Shown here piece by piece: positions 33,844-42,612 of a DNA stretch of 64,000 bases (positions within the stretch are counted from its first letter, which is position 1; every line of letters starts with the position of its first letter). Below the pieces are notes generated by a model that saw only the letters and a program-made list of their open reading frames with translations, did not search any database and was not told where the DNA came from. A program made the translations under genes and the position numbers. Origin of the DNA: Ensifer aridi (GTDB lineage Bacteria; Pseudomonadota; Alphaproteobacteria; Rhizobiales; Rhizobiaceae). The DNA lies in contig NZ_LUAV01000011.1 in assembly GCF_002078505.1 (NCBI RefSeq), forward strand, positions 114,078-178,077. Direction: 5' to 3'.

Positions 33844-35858
33844 GGCAGCACGCCCCCCGGCAGGTATTTCGCGATGAATTCGAGCGCCGCCATCAGCGCA
33901 ATGACCATGAGCACGACGAGCACGGAAAGCGCCGAGGCGAGATCGGAGGAGCCGCTGTCGTCGAGATTGAAGATCGCGACGCCGAGCGTCTGTGTCCCGG
34001 CCGACCAGAGTAGCGCCGAGACGGTCAGCTCGTTTGCCGCAATCAGGAAGACGAGGATGACGGAGGCGCCGGCGGCGGGCGCAATCAGCGGCAGGAGCAC
34101 GTCGCGCATGCGGCGCAGGAAGCCCGCACCGGCAAGCCGCGCCGCCTCTTCGAGCGAGGGATCCATCTGCAGGAAGGCGCTCATGACCGGCTTGAGGCTG
34201 ACGGCAAGAAACGAGGAGAAATAGGCGAAAAGAATGATCCAGATCGTGCCGTAGAGCGATCGGCCGATCACCGGCAGCGGTGCCGCGAAGGTGAGGATAA
34301 AGGCGACGGCGAGCACGATGCCGGGCAGCGCATAGGGGATCTCGATCAGGATAGCCAGCAGATTGGCAAGCGCACCCCGCCGGCGGACGAGCAGATAGCC
34401 GGCCGGCACGGTGACGAGGAGCAGGCCGACCGCCGCGGCGGAAGCCAAAAAGAGCGAGTTCCTGAGCGCCGTCAGCGTCACCGACTGGCGGAAGAGGATC
34501 TCGCCATAGGCGTGGAGGGACATGGTCTTGAAATTGAGCGGCACGCCATAGGCCGGCACCAGCGAGCTCGCGACGAGCGCTAGGAGCGGCGCGACAAGAA
34601 CCACCGCCAGCACCGCCCAGAGCAGCGCCTCCGCAGCAAACCGCAAGCGCCCGAGCGCGAAGGCGGCATTCGCACCGGAAAGGCCGATCAGGCGATAATC
34701 CCGTCCGGCAAGCGCTTGGCTCTGTAGCAGAAGCCCGCCAGCGGAGACGACGGCGATCAGGCTCGATAGCGCGGCGATCTCACCGAAAGTGGAGGCGCCG
34801 AAGCTCGCAAGCCGGCTGAAGATCAAGGTCGGCAGCGTCTCGATCGAGGCGGGAATGCCGAGGATCGCCGGAATGCCGAAATTGCCGATGCCGGAGACGA
34901 AGGCGATCGCCGCACCGGCGATGAGCCCCGGAAAGGAAAGCGGCATGACGATATCGCGGAAGACCCGCCACGGCGAAGCGCCGGAAAGCCGCGCCGCCTC
35001 GACACCGTCACGCGGGGCACCGGCAAGCCCCGCCTTGACCGCCAGAAAGACGAGCGGCGCATGCTGCACGCCGAGCAGAAGCGCGATGCCGGAAAGCGAA
35101 TAGAGCGGCTGCGGGCTGCCGAGCGGCGGCGCGAGCCCCAGCGTCTTCAAAAGCGGGCTCGATGGGCCGGACATCTCCACCCAGGCAAGCGCCGTCACCT
35201 GCGGCGGGATCAGCATCGGCAGCATGAAGGCGAAGCTTAAAGCCAGCCTGCCGCGGATATCGGTGAGCGCCATGGCAAAGGCGAAGAACGCTCCAAGCAT
35301 GAGCGAAATCAGCATTCCGCCTGCCGCCGTGACAAGCGTGTTGCGGAGCGCCGCAAAGGTCGCCGCCTCGAAGAGAACCCTCGCCGCCTCGCCCTCCACG
35401 AGGCCGCCGAAGCCCGCCCAGCCGAGGCGGATGAGCGGCAGGGCCGAAAGCAGAAAGACGGCGCAGAATACGAAGAGCATGAGCCAGGCGGGCTCCGCGC
35501 CGCCTGGCCCGCCGCGCAGGCAAAATGGAAAACGCCGCCCTGCTCCGCGCCGCCTGGTCTTCCGCTTAGGTAAGTCGCCTGCCGTCGCGTAAGGCATCGC
35601 CGGTGGCTCGAAGCCGCGCAAGGTCCGCGTCAGCGCCTTAGGCAACTTGGCCGGAACCGCTTCGCCGTCCCGCTCGGCGCCGTCCGCCGTCTCGCCGGCA
35701 AGGAGAAGCCGCAGCCATTTGAAGCGCCGCGCCTTCGAGAGAACGCGCAAAGGACGCGCCAGCATTTTGAAGCCAGAGCGTCCCTCCGCATCCGGGCCTT
35801 CAGCCGGCGCGTGCGGTTCTCCGTGCCGGCTGTGGGCGATCTCGTCCGTATTTGGCAT
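33831..35858 (-). CDS. ABC importer permease, two-domain fusion with N-terminal extension
   Basis: A 675-residue FbpB-like permease made of two fused BPD_transp_1 halves, each with an EAA loop (RDGVEAARLSGASPWRVFRD near 300; SLEEAARLAGAGFLRRMRDV near 570). The first membrane helix begins only at about residue 122; the preceding 120 residues are hydrophilic and basic, absent from normal family members of about 550 residues. The ATG lies 7 bases after the binding-protein stop, which supports this start. Twelve or so helices follow. Confidence 0.9.
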   Translation of the reverse strand: MPNTDEIAHSRHGEPHAPAEGPDAEGRSGFKMLARPLRVLSKARRFKWLRLLLAGETADGAERDGEAVPAKLPKALTRTLRGFEPPAMPYATAGDLPKRKTRRRGAGRRFPFCLRGGPGGAEPAWLMLFVFCAVFLLSALPLIRLGWAGFGGLVEGEAARVLFEAATFAALRNTLVTAAGGMLISLMLGAFFAFAMALTDIRGRLALSFAFMLPMLIPPQVTALAWVEMSGPSSPLLKTLGLAPPLGSPQPLYSLSGIALLLGVQHAPLVFLAVKAGLAGAPRDGVEAARLSGASPWRVFRDIVMPLSFPGLIAGAAIAFVSGIGNFGIPAILGIPASIETLPTLIFSRLASFGASTFGEIAALSSLIAVVSAGGLLLQSQALAGRDYRLIGLSGANAAFALGRLRFAAEALLWAVLAVVLVAPLLALVASSLVPAYGVPLNFKTMSLHAYGEILFRQSVTLTALRNSLFLASAAAVGLLLVTVPAGYLLVRRRGALANLLAILIEIPYALPGIVLAVAFILTFAAPLPVIGRSLYGTIWIILFAYFSSFLAVSLKPVMSAFLQMDPSLEEAARLAGAGFLRRMRDVLLPLIAPAAGASVILVFLIAANELTVSALLWSAGTQTLGVAIFNLDDSGSSDLASALSVLVVLMVIALMAALEFIAKYLPGGVLPWRN

Positions 35859-35865
35859 CAGCCGA

Positions 35866-36846
35866 TCAGTTGGTGCCGAAGATGCCGGAGAAGGTCTTGA
35901 GGTCGGCCTCGGCGTTCTTTACCGCCGCGGCCGCGTCGACCGGCAGCACCTTGATCGTCTCGCGCGCCGGGAAGCCTTCGGGCAGCGCCACGCCGTTGCG
36001 GGCCGGGATATAGCCCATCTTCACCGCCACCTTCTGGCCTTCCTCGGAGAGGAGGAAGTCGACGAATTTCTTCGCCGCTTCCGGGTTCTTCGCGGTCTTC
36101 AGAATGCCGACCGGCTCGGTGACGGCGGAAACGCCCTCGGACGGGAAGACGAATTCCACCGGCGCGCCCTTGGCCTTCTCGCGGATCGCCATGAAATCGA
36201 CCACCATGCCATAGGCCTTCTCGCCGGTCGCGACCGCCTTCAAGACGCCGCCATTGCCGCCGGCAGCCGTCGCGCCGTTTTCGGCGAGCGCCTTGTAATA
36301 GTCCCAGCCGAGGCCATCGATGCCGGCAAGCGTCTGCGCATGGATCAGCGCCGCACCGGAGGTGAGCGGGCTCGGCATGGTGACGAGACCCTTCGCCTCG
36401 GCCTTGGCGAGATCCTGCCAGCCGGCCGGCTTCATCGCGGCGGAGGTGTTGTAGATGATCCCGGTGGTAATCATCTTCGTCGAATAATAGGCGCCGTCGG
36501 CATCATAGAGCGACGCATCGTAAGCCGCCGCTTCCTGAGACTTGTAGGGCAACAGATGCCCCGCCTCCTTCAGCCGCTGCATCGTCACCGTATCGGCGAT
36601 CAGAAGCACATCCGCCACCGGATTGCCCGCCTCGATCTCGGCCATCAGCTTGGCCACGATCTTCGTCGTCCCCTCGCGCACCCACTCGACCTCGACGCCG
36701 GGGTTCGCCTCCTTGAACGCATCCACCGTCGCCTGCGCATCCTCGTTCGGTTGGCTGGTATAGAGGATCAGGTTCTCGGCGAAAGCGGCGGTGGACATGA
36801 GGCCGGCGACAAGCGCGGCGGCAACGGCGGAGAGAAGCGGTTTCAT
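35866..36846 (-). CDS. Periplasmic Fe(III)-type binding protein
   Basis: A 326-residue solute receptor with a signal peptide (MKPLLSAVAAALVAGLMSTA, cleavage after AFA). The mature start NLILYTSQPNEDAQATVDAF is the FbpA/AfuA family opening, and the YYSTKMITTGIIYNT segment offers the paired tyrosines near the ligand site. Members carry Fe(III), sometimes phosphonates or polyamines. First gene of the three-gene minus-strand operon; its leader contains a CCCTCGG/CCGAGGG hairpin at 36854-36883. I see no convincing iron-responsive box. Confidence 0.88.
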   Translation of the reverse strand: MKPLLSAVAAALVAGLMSTAAFAENLILYTSQPNEDAQATVDAFKEANPGVEVEWVREGTTKIVAKLMAEIEAGNPVADVLLIADTVTMQRLKEAGHLLPYKSQEAAAYDASLYDADGAYYSTKMITTGIIYNTSAAMKPAGWQDLAKAEAKGLVTMPSPLTSGAALIHAQTLAGIDGLGWDYYKALAENGATAAGGNGGVLKAVATGEKAYGMVVDFMAIREKAKGAPVEFVFPSEGVSAVTEPVGILKTAKNPEAAKKFVDFLLSEEGQKVAVKMGYIPARNGVALPEGFPARETIKVLPVDAAAAVKNAEADLKTFSGIFGTN

Positions 36847-37046
36847 GGGAATGCCCTCGGTGGGAGAAAGATGGCGCCGAGGGATAGAGCGGGTGTTTTA
36901 CAGGGGTGTGACAGGGGGGCAGGCGGGGATTGTTTCGCCGCCCTGCAAGGTCGTCGAATTAAAATCGGGGATAGGTGTTTCACGGCGTTGCTGGTCCTTT
37001 CACCACGTGTACAGGTTGTGTTTTCAGGTCCTCTGCTGGTGAAGTA

Positions 37047-39392
37047 ATGAACCCTGCCGATCCGCCAATCTTGTTTAGCTGTCACGACCGTCTCGGACGC
37101 GTCAGTTTCGCGAAAAGCTTAGCCCGTAAGATCGATCGCCTCACCGATCTGGACAGCGGTTTTGTTATTGGGCTCGACGGCGAATGGGGCTCCGGCAAAA
37201 CCAGCGTGATAAACATGGTCGTCCAAGCTCTACGCCATCTACAAATGGAAGAAAGCAGCCCTCGGAAACTGCACCATGGTGAGGTGCCGGTGGCTCTATC
37301 TCATGACGAACTGGATGCCCTCGCTCCTGTCTATTTTAAAGTTGCACCGGAATTCGATGACTCGAACAGCGATTTTTCTTACGTGTCGCTAGACCAGTTT
37401 AACAGGAGCGTAGCCCGACGGCTGGCAACACCGCCAATGAAACCCGAGGCTCTTTACAGATACTTCCGATTGGATCTAGCCAGGAAAAAAGCCCCACGAA
37501 ATCTCGTTGTCAATTTCTCGCCTTGGTTAATCCCCGGCGCATCCTCGCTCTCGGCAACTTTCATTTGGGATTTGGCGCGAGCGGTCGACGGAATTCTAGG
37601 TGAAGATGTTGCAAGCGCTTTCAAAGCATACGCCGCACGGATTTCTGAGTTGGCCCCGATAGCAGGTGCATTCGCCGATCTTGGATCATCTGGGGTCGGA
37701 AACATATTCAGGGCTGGCGGCAACTGGCTAAAGAATTATGCCGATGAGTCAAAGTCCCTGGATGACCTCAAGGGTGCACTGGAAAAGCGTCTGAAAACGA
37801 TAGCGCCAACCAAAATCGTTGTCGTAGTGGACGACCTCGATAGGTTAACGCCCGGTGAAGCCGCTCAAATGGTTTCCTTGGTAAAGGGGTTGGGACGCTT
37901 GCCCAACGTCGTTTATCTCTTGGGCTATCATCTAGACGTGCTCGCCCAACACCTTGAAAAAGTCTACCAGGGAAAACCGGGTGACGGGTCACTCTACCTA
38001 GAGAAAATAGTTCAGTATCAGCGTCGCTTACCCATGCTTGCGGTGAACAGCCTGGTAAGCTTGCTTGAGCCTGTTATCGAGGACTCATTGAAGAATGCCG
38101 ACGAGAATACACGCAAGAGATTCGGAGATGCCTGGAGGAATTTTGCGGCACACCATATAAAGACGCCGCGCGACGTAGTGCGCATTGGGAATGCATTCAA
38201 GATCGCACATGCTGATGTTGGAGAATTCACCGACCCTGCAGATCTATTTATTCTCGAGGTTTTGTTAGCAAAAGACGCATCTCTCTACAATTGGATCAGA
38301 CAAAACCTTTCAAGTCTTTGCGGTGAAGATTTTGAATTTGCTGGCGCTGATGGTCGTCGTAAGCTGCGCGAGGTTATCGAAAAGCAAGGGTACGAGAAGG
38401 ACGATTTGGGTACGCGCGCACTGGCATTGCTATTTCCTCGTGTGGCAGAGGCATTTCAAACATACGGCTCAACCAATGAAGACTCTAGGTCACGTGCTCA
38501 AAAGCGTCTTCATCTCCTCGAGTTTTCCCGGGCATATTTCGACATAGCACCACCGCTAGGAGCGTGGGAAAAGAGCTTTATGTCCGAGATTATCGCAGCT
38601 GATAATCCCGATGAGGCGATTGCAACCATCCTCAAACGCGCGGAGACCGCCGGACAATTCCAAGCATCCTTGCGCGCTCAATTCCTAGAAGAACTCGTTG
38701 CTGAGTTTGGAGATGGCCGCCCTATTCCTCTGTCATGGTTTCAAGCTCTTGTCCGGTACAGCAAAACATTTGCCCAGTTTAAGGATGAGGAGCGTTCCTT
38801 CATTAGCCGGCGAGACAACTATCAGCGCCTGACGAATGCCATCTTTCGGGGGCTGGACGCTACCGATGAACAGGCTCGGGCCAACCTTATCCTCAGCACT
38901 CTCGAAGAGGCAGAAGACATTAGTGTTCTGTGCCGCATTGTTAGGACAGCCATTGGTGATCAAAATTCCAATCAAGGAATTCGGGAACGCTTGAGCTTCG
39001 CTGGAAATGAAGATCTGGTACGCAATCGATTGATCGATGTCATAAAGCGCCTCGCCGACACAGGGGCCATTTGGAAGCAAGTTAATCCTTCGGACGTCAT
39101 CTGGTTTTGGAAGGGGTCCTCTCAGGCAGACGCTGTAAGTCAGTACCTGAATGACGAAGCCCGAACAGACGATTCCTTTCCGCACATCGTCGATCTTTTG
39201 GTGGGCACAGTTATCTCGTCAGCGGAAGGAGAGTATGAACATGTTCCGGAATGGACGGACAAACTAATGGATGTCGCGGCATTCACAAAGGAGGCTGAGA
39301 GACACGCTTCGGACGCAAACGACCCGCATTTTGCGCAGGCTAAGCGGTTTCTTGCCGCTTATGACCGCGGCAAAAACGATCGTTACGGCTAA
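37047..39392 (+). CDS. KAP-family P-loop NTPase
   Basis: A 781-residue protein. The N-terminal half is a KAP NTPase: Walker A GLDGEWGSGKTS (42-53), the family block NLVVNFSPWLIPG (152-164) and Walker B IVVVVDDLDRLTPGE (257-271), followed by YLLGYHLDVLAQHLEKVY and the EKIVQYQRRLPML strand. No membrane helices interrupt the NTPase domain, unlike some members. The C-terminal 400 residues are helical and unassigned. KAP proteins include phage-exclusion factors, though most are unstudied. GC and codon use are visibly lower than in flanking genes, and the gene stands alone: signs of transfer. Confidence 0.88.
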   Translation: MNPADPPILFSCHDRLGRVSFAKSLARKIDRLTDLDSGFVIGLDGEWGSGKTSVINMVVQALRHLQMEESSPRKLHHGEVPVALSHDELDALAPVYFKVAPEFDDSNSDFSYVSLDQFNRSVARRLATPPMKPEALYRYFRLDLARKKAPRNLVVNFSPWLIPGASSLSATFIWDLARAVDGILGEDVASAFKAYAARISELAPIAGAFADLGSSGVGNIFRAGGNWLKNYADESKSLDDLKGALEKRLKTIAPTKIVVVVDDLDRLTPGEAAQMVSLVKGLGRLPNVVYLLGYHLDVLAQHLEKVYQGKPGDGSLYLEKIVQYQRRLPMLAVNSLVSLLEPVIEDSLKNADENTRKRFGDAWRNFAAHHIKTPRDVVRIGNAFKIAHADVGEFTDPADLFILEVLLAKDASLYNWIRQNLSSLCGEDFEFAGADGRRKLREVIEKQGYEKDDLGTRALALLFPRVAEAFQTYGSTNEDSRSRAQKRLHLLEFSRAYFDIAPPLGAWEKSFMSEIIAADNPDEAIATILKRAETAGQFQASLRAQFLEELVAEFGDGRPIPLSWFQALVRYSKTFAQFKDEERSFISRRDNYQRLTNAIFRGLDATDEQARANLILSTLEEAEDISVLCRIVRTAIGDQNSNQGIRERLSFAGNEDLVRNRLIDVIKRLADTGAIWKQVNPSDVIWFWKGSSQADAVSQYLNDEARTDDSFPHIVDLLVGTVISSAEGEYEHVPEWTDKLMDVAAFTKEAERHASDANDPHFAQAKRFLAAYDRGKNDRYG

Positions 39393-39697
39393 TGAGTCTG
39401 CCGCGCGTCGAAGCCCCAATCGGCATCCGCCCGCACGAAGCCGGATGGTCTCTCAAAAATATTATTTCCGATTCGAATCAGCAGCTTGATCGCATTTTTC
39501 GACCGTGCTGAGGCACTCTCGCAATTAAATTCGCTTTATCCATTGCATATCGCAAAGCAGCGTCTATATATAGCCCATCGAACATTGCTTGCGACCTTTG
39601 TCTACGCGCCGAAGCGCTTCGTCAGATTTCCTCTCAAATATCGATCAAACCGGACGAATATTCGTCCGGAAACTCTAGCGATTGAAAGGAAATCGTT
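39393..39697. other. AT-richer spacer and csp leader
   Basis: About 300 bases between the KAP gene and the cold shock gene. The right half (39480-39690) is AT-rich and probably includes the csp promoter and 5' leader, which in this family is long and structured. ATATTCGTCCGG near 39656 forms part of a short inverted repeat with CCGGACGAATAT just before it. No gene seen. Confidence 0.5.
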
Positions 39698-39907
39698 ATG
39701 AATTCAGGCACTGTAAAGTGGTTCAATAGCACCAAGGGCTTCGGCTTCATCCAGCCTGACAACGGCACGACGGACGTGTTCGTGCATGTTTCCGCCGTTG
39801 AACGCGCCGGAATGCGCTCGCTCGTCGAGGGCCAGAAGGTAACCTACGACATCGTCCGCGACACGAAATCCGGCAAGAGCTCGGCAGACAACCTGCGAGC
39901 CGCGTAA
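39698..39907 (+). CDS. cspA: Cold shock protein, CspA family
   Basis: A 69-residue single cold-shock domain: [20 protein letters not shown] contains RNP1 (KGFGFI), and [13 protein letters not shown] contains RNP2 (VFVHV). It binds single-stranded RNA or DNA and melts RNA structure. AAAGGA lies 7 bases before the ATG. Rhizobia have several paralogues, so the letter is provisional. A stem-loop and a T-tailed terminator follow. Confidence 0.92.
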   Translation: MNSGTVKWFNSTKGFGFIQPDNGTTDVFVHVSAVERAGMRSLVEGQKVTYDIVRDTKSGKSSADNLRAA

Positions 39908-39971
39908 TTCGTCATTCGCCTCCACTGACCACGGATGTACTGGCAGGGAGCGCTGAATGACGGGGCGTCCA

Positions 39972-39991
39972 GCGCGTCTGAAAAGACGCGC
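39972..39991 (+). other. Stem-loop downstream of csp
   Basis: GCGCGTCT (39972-39979) and AGACGCGC (39984-39991) pair perfectly around a GAAA tetraloop. It resembles the small hairpin module of RIME and precedes the csp terminator. Confidence 0.6.
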
Positions 39992-40005
39992 GGCGCTCAA
40001 GAGGA

Positions 40006-40031
40006 GGTCGGGGTAACGCCCGGCCTTTTTT
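40006..40031 (+). terminator. Rho-independent terminator of cspA
   Basis: GGTCGGG (40006-40012) pairs with CCCGGCC (40019-40025) with one G-U pair, and six Ts follow (40026-40031). It lies 100 bases after the csp stop, before the ribosome site of the next gene. Confidence 0.75.
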
Positions 40032-40072
40032 GCTTGTGCCGCCTGCGGGCCGCACTGACGAAGGAGATGGCC

Positions 40073-40360
40073 ATGGGCCGGAACACCTACGGCGTTGGCG
40101 ACACGGTTGTCCTGAGGGCCGACCTCACGCGGACGGCCGCTGCCGACCGGACCTGCCGCATCGTTGCTATCCTCCCCTCAGCCGAACACGGGGAGGCGCA
40201 ATATCGCGTGCGGTTCGGAACCGAGAACTTCGAGCGGCGTATCCTCGAACACGATATCGATCCTTCGGAGACGGCCTTGCCGGTCAGGGAAGGCGATCCG
40301 GCCGCAACGCTCGACGGCAAGCCCTGGCTGAAACCCTTGAGTGTCAGGACCGGTAAATGA
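40073..40360 (+). CDS. Small conserved hypothetical protein
   Basis: The start at 40073 is chosen because AAGGAG lies 6 bases upstream; the ATG two codons earlier abuts the ribosome site. The 95 residues (MGRNTYGVGDTVVLRADLTR, then AQYRVRFGTENFERRILEHD) look like a small beta-barrel of SH3 type. Similar genes stand next to csp genes in rhizobia. Function unknown. The cspA terminator separates the two transcripts. Confidence 0.65.
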   Translation: MGRNTYGVGDTVVLRADLTRTAAADRTCRIVAILPSAEHGEAQYRVRFGTENFERRILEHDIDPSETALPVREGDPAATLDGKPWLKPLSVRTGK

Positions 40361-40419
40361 AACCCATTCCCGTCGGCGCGCGTTACAGGATTTCGCCGTC
40401 GTGTTGCGAATGACCCGAT

Positions 40420-40522
40420 CTACAGCCCCGCACGTCCTGTCAGATGCGCAAAGGTCGCTGTAGCACTTTGAATTTCTGCATGTCTCCTTAAATCGAGCTC
40501 GATCTAAGGAGACATGCAGTAG
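40420..40522. repeat. RIME element in rpsU leader region
   Basis: CTACAGCCCCGCACGTCCTG, then AAAGGTCGCTGTAGCACTTT, and a hairpin with arms ATGTCTCCTTAAATCGAGCT and the matching GATCTAAGGAGACAT. It ends 28 bases before the rpsU start, so it must lie in or just before the rpsU leader. Confidence 0.9.
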
Positions 40523-40550
40523 AGAAACATGAACACGGAAAGGATATATT

Positions 40551-40787
40551 TTGCAGGTACTTGTCAGGGACAACAATGTCGACCAGGCTCTTCGCGTCCT
40601 CAAGAAGAAGATGCAACGTGAAGGCGTCTTCCGCGAAATGAAGATGCGCAGCGCCTACGAAAAACCATCCGAAAAGCGCGTCCGTGAAAAGGCCGAAGCG
40701 GTCCGCCGCACGCGCAAGCTCGCTCGCAAGAAGCTCCAGCGTGAAGGTCTGCTACCGTCGCCGAAGAAGGTGGCCCGCGCGCGCTGA
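40551..40787 (+). CDS. rpsU: 30S ribosomal protein S21
   Basis: A 78-residue, very basic S21 ([20 protein letters not shown], then [20 protein letters not shown]) that joins the 30S subunit near the anti-Shine-Dalgarno end of 16S rRNA. The frame opens at TTG with AAAGGA about 8 bases upstream; no ATG fits the conserved N-terminus. A TTG start is typical of this gene in rhizobia as I recall. The C-terminal [17 protein letters not shown] tail is alphaproteobacterial. Confidence 0.93.
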   Translation: MQVLVRDNNVDQALRVLKKKMQREGVFREMKMRSAYEKPSEKRVREKAEAVRRTRKLARKKLQREGLLPSPKKVARAR

Positions 40788-40842
40788 GGCGCGCTTTCCC
40801 GTTTGCGGTGACGCCCTCTCGACGCGCCGCTGGCGCGTCTTT

Positions 40843-41769
40843 TCATATGTGGGATCGCTGCTTTTGCGGAGGATCGTCGCGGCCGTACCGTTGCACGTGT
40901 TCGATGAGGGCGCGAAGTTTCGGCGCAGTGTTCCTGCGGCTGGGATAGTACAGATAGAATCCTGCAAAGTAGGGGCAATAGTCTTCGAGGATCGGCACCA
41001 GTTCGCCGCGCTCGATCGCAGGGCGGAAGCTTTCCTCCATCCCAAAGGTGATGCCGGCGCCGGCGACCGCCAGCTTGATCATCAAGGCCATGTCATTCGT
41101 CGTAACAGTCGGCGGCACCGCGACGCTGAACTCCTTGCCGCCTTCGGCGAACTCCCAGCGATAGGGGGCAGACTTGGGCGAAGGCCGCCAACCGATGCAG
41201 GCATGCGAGGCGAGCTCAGCCGGACGTGACGGTATGCCGAAACGATCACGGTAAGACGGCGCGCAAACAGCCACTTGCCGCTCCCTTCCCGCAACCGGCA
41301 CGGCAATCATGTCCTGCGCGATAACCTCGCCAAGACGCACTCCCGCATCATAACCTTCGGCGACGATGTCGAACTCCTCGTCCGTCACGGTGACGTCGAG
41401 TTCCACCTCCGGATGTTGCCGGATAAAGCCGGCGAGTAGAGGCCCTGCAAGAAAGCGCTCTGCAATGGAGGAGACTGCAAGTCGCAGACGCCCGCGAGGG
41501 CGGCCCTTCAGAACGTCCACTCCCTCCATCGCCGCAAGCATCTCGGCAACCGCAGGTGCAATCCTCGCATGGAGCCGTTCGCCGGCCTCCGTCAGGCTGA
41601 CGCTGCGCGTGGTGCGCAGGACGAGCGCGATGCCCAGGCTCTCCTCCAGCCGTCGGATCGTCTGGCTGACGGCGGATCGGGTTACGCCGAGCCGCACGGC
41701 TGCCGCACGAAAGTTCCGTTCTTCCGCCACGAGCGCGAAGACCGCAAGAGCATTCAGGTCAGGCTGCAT
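40843..41769 (-). CDS. LysR-type transcriptional regulator
   Basis: A 308-residue LTTR with an N-terminal winged HTH (FALVAEERNFRAAAVRLGVT, RSAVSQTIRRLEESLG) and a periplasmic-binding-like effector domain. It is divergent from the SDR gene at 41876 with an inverted repeat in the 106-base space, the standard layout for regulator and target. Effector unknown. Confidence 0.9.
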   Translation of the reverse strand: MQPDLNALAVFALVAEERNFRAAAVRLGVTRSAVSQTIRRLEESLGIALVLRTTRSVSLTEAGERLHARIAPAVAEMLAAMEGVDVLKGRPRGRLRLAVSSIAERFLAGPLLAGFIRQHPEVELDVTVTDEEFDIVAEGYDAGVRLGEVIAQDMIAVPVAGRERQVAVCAPSYRDRFGIPSRPAELASHACIGWRPSPKSAPYRWEFAEGGKEFSVAVPPTVTTNDMALMIKLAVAGAGITFGMEESFRPAIERGELVPILEDYCPYFAGFYLYYPSRRNTAPKLRALIEHVQRYGRDDPPQKQRSHI

Positions 41770-41792
41770 TGGTTAGTGCCGCTTTCCAATCT

Positions 41793-41814
41793 GATAAGGA
41801 TATGTCGGCTTATC
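41793..41814. promoter_or_regulatory. LysR-type operator candidate
   Basis: GATAAG (41793-41798) and CTTATC (41809-41814) form an inverted repeat with 10-base spacer, lying between the divergent LysR and SDR genes, 24 bases upstream of the LysR start. Dimension and placement fit an LTTR recognition site. Confidence 0.5.
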
Positions 41815-41875
41815 GAAACAACGGCTGGCGCTTACAGTCAAGGTGCGATCATCTGCAGACAGAAAGGATAAGATC

Positions 41876-42601
41876 ATGCCGATCGATAAGGTCATTCTGA
41901 TTACCGGCGCCTCCAGCGGGATCGGGGCCGGGATCGCCCGCGAGCTTGCCGCCGCGGGCGCGAAGGTGGTGTTGGGCGCACGGCGTATCGAGCGTCTGGA
42001 GGCGCTGGCGGCCGAACTGACCGGGGCTGGCGGAGCAGTTCTCGTTCATCCGTTGGATGTGACCGATCGGGAGAGCGTCAATGCCTTCGCCAACGCTGCC
42101 CGGCAAGCCTGGGGCCGCGTCGACGTCATCGTGAACAACGCCGGCGTGATGCCCCTGTCGCTCATGGCTTCGATGAAGGTCGAGGAATGGGAGCGGATGG
42201 TCGACGTGAACATCAAGGGCGTGCTCTACGGCATTGCCGCGGTGCTTCCGGAAATGACCGTTCGCGGTTCCGGCCACATCATCAACATTGCTTCGATCGG
42301 CGCGCTCGCCGTTTCACCGACGGCGGCCGTCTATTGCGCCACAAAATATGCCGTACGCGCGATCTCCGAAGGGCTCCGCCAGGAGCACAGCGCGCTGCGC
42401 GTGACCTGCATTCATCCGGGCGTCGTCGAAAGCGAGCTGGCCGATACCATCACCGATCCCGTGGCCGCAGAAGCGATGAAGACCTATCGCGCCATCGCGC
42501 TGAAACCGGACGCGATCGCCCGCGCCGTGCGCTTTGCGATCGAGCAGCCGAACGATGTTGATGTCAATGAAATCGTCGTCCGCCCCACCGCGACCATGTG
42601 A
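41876..42601 (+). CDS. Short-chain dehydrogenase/reductase
   Basis: A 241-residue classical SDR: TGASSGIGAGIA (cofactor loop), VNNAGVMPL, catalytic Ser in INIASIGALA, and YCATKYAV (Tyr-x3-Lys). The ARRIER stretch after the second strand suggests NADP(H). Oxidoreductase of an unknown carbonyl. AAAGGA precedes the start. The stop codon overlaps the next gene region, so the two are likely one operon under the divergent LysR. Confidence 0.9.
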   Translation: MPIDKVILITGASSGIGAGIARELAAAGAKVVLGARRIERLEALAAELTGAGGAVLVHPLDVTDRESVNAFANAARQAWGRVDVIVNNAGVMPLSLMASMKVEEWERMVDVNIKGVLYGIAAVLPEMTVRGSGHIINIASIGALAVSPTAAVYCATKYAVRAISEGLRQEHSALRVTCIHPGVVESELADTITDPVAAEAMKTYRAIALKPDAIARAVRFAIEQPNDVDVNEIVVRPTATM

Positions 42602-42612
42602 AGGAGAACCCC

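Noticed and set aside
36854..36883. Inverted repeat CCCTCGG/CCGAGGG upstream of the binding-protein gene, considered as an iron-responsive operator
   Set aside because: It does not match the iron-responsive or Fur-like patterns I know and lies in the leader only a few bases from the start; more likely an RNA hairpin.
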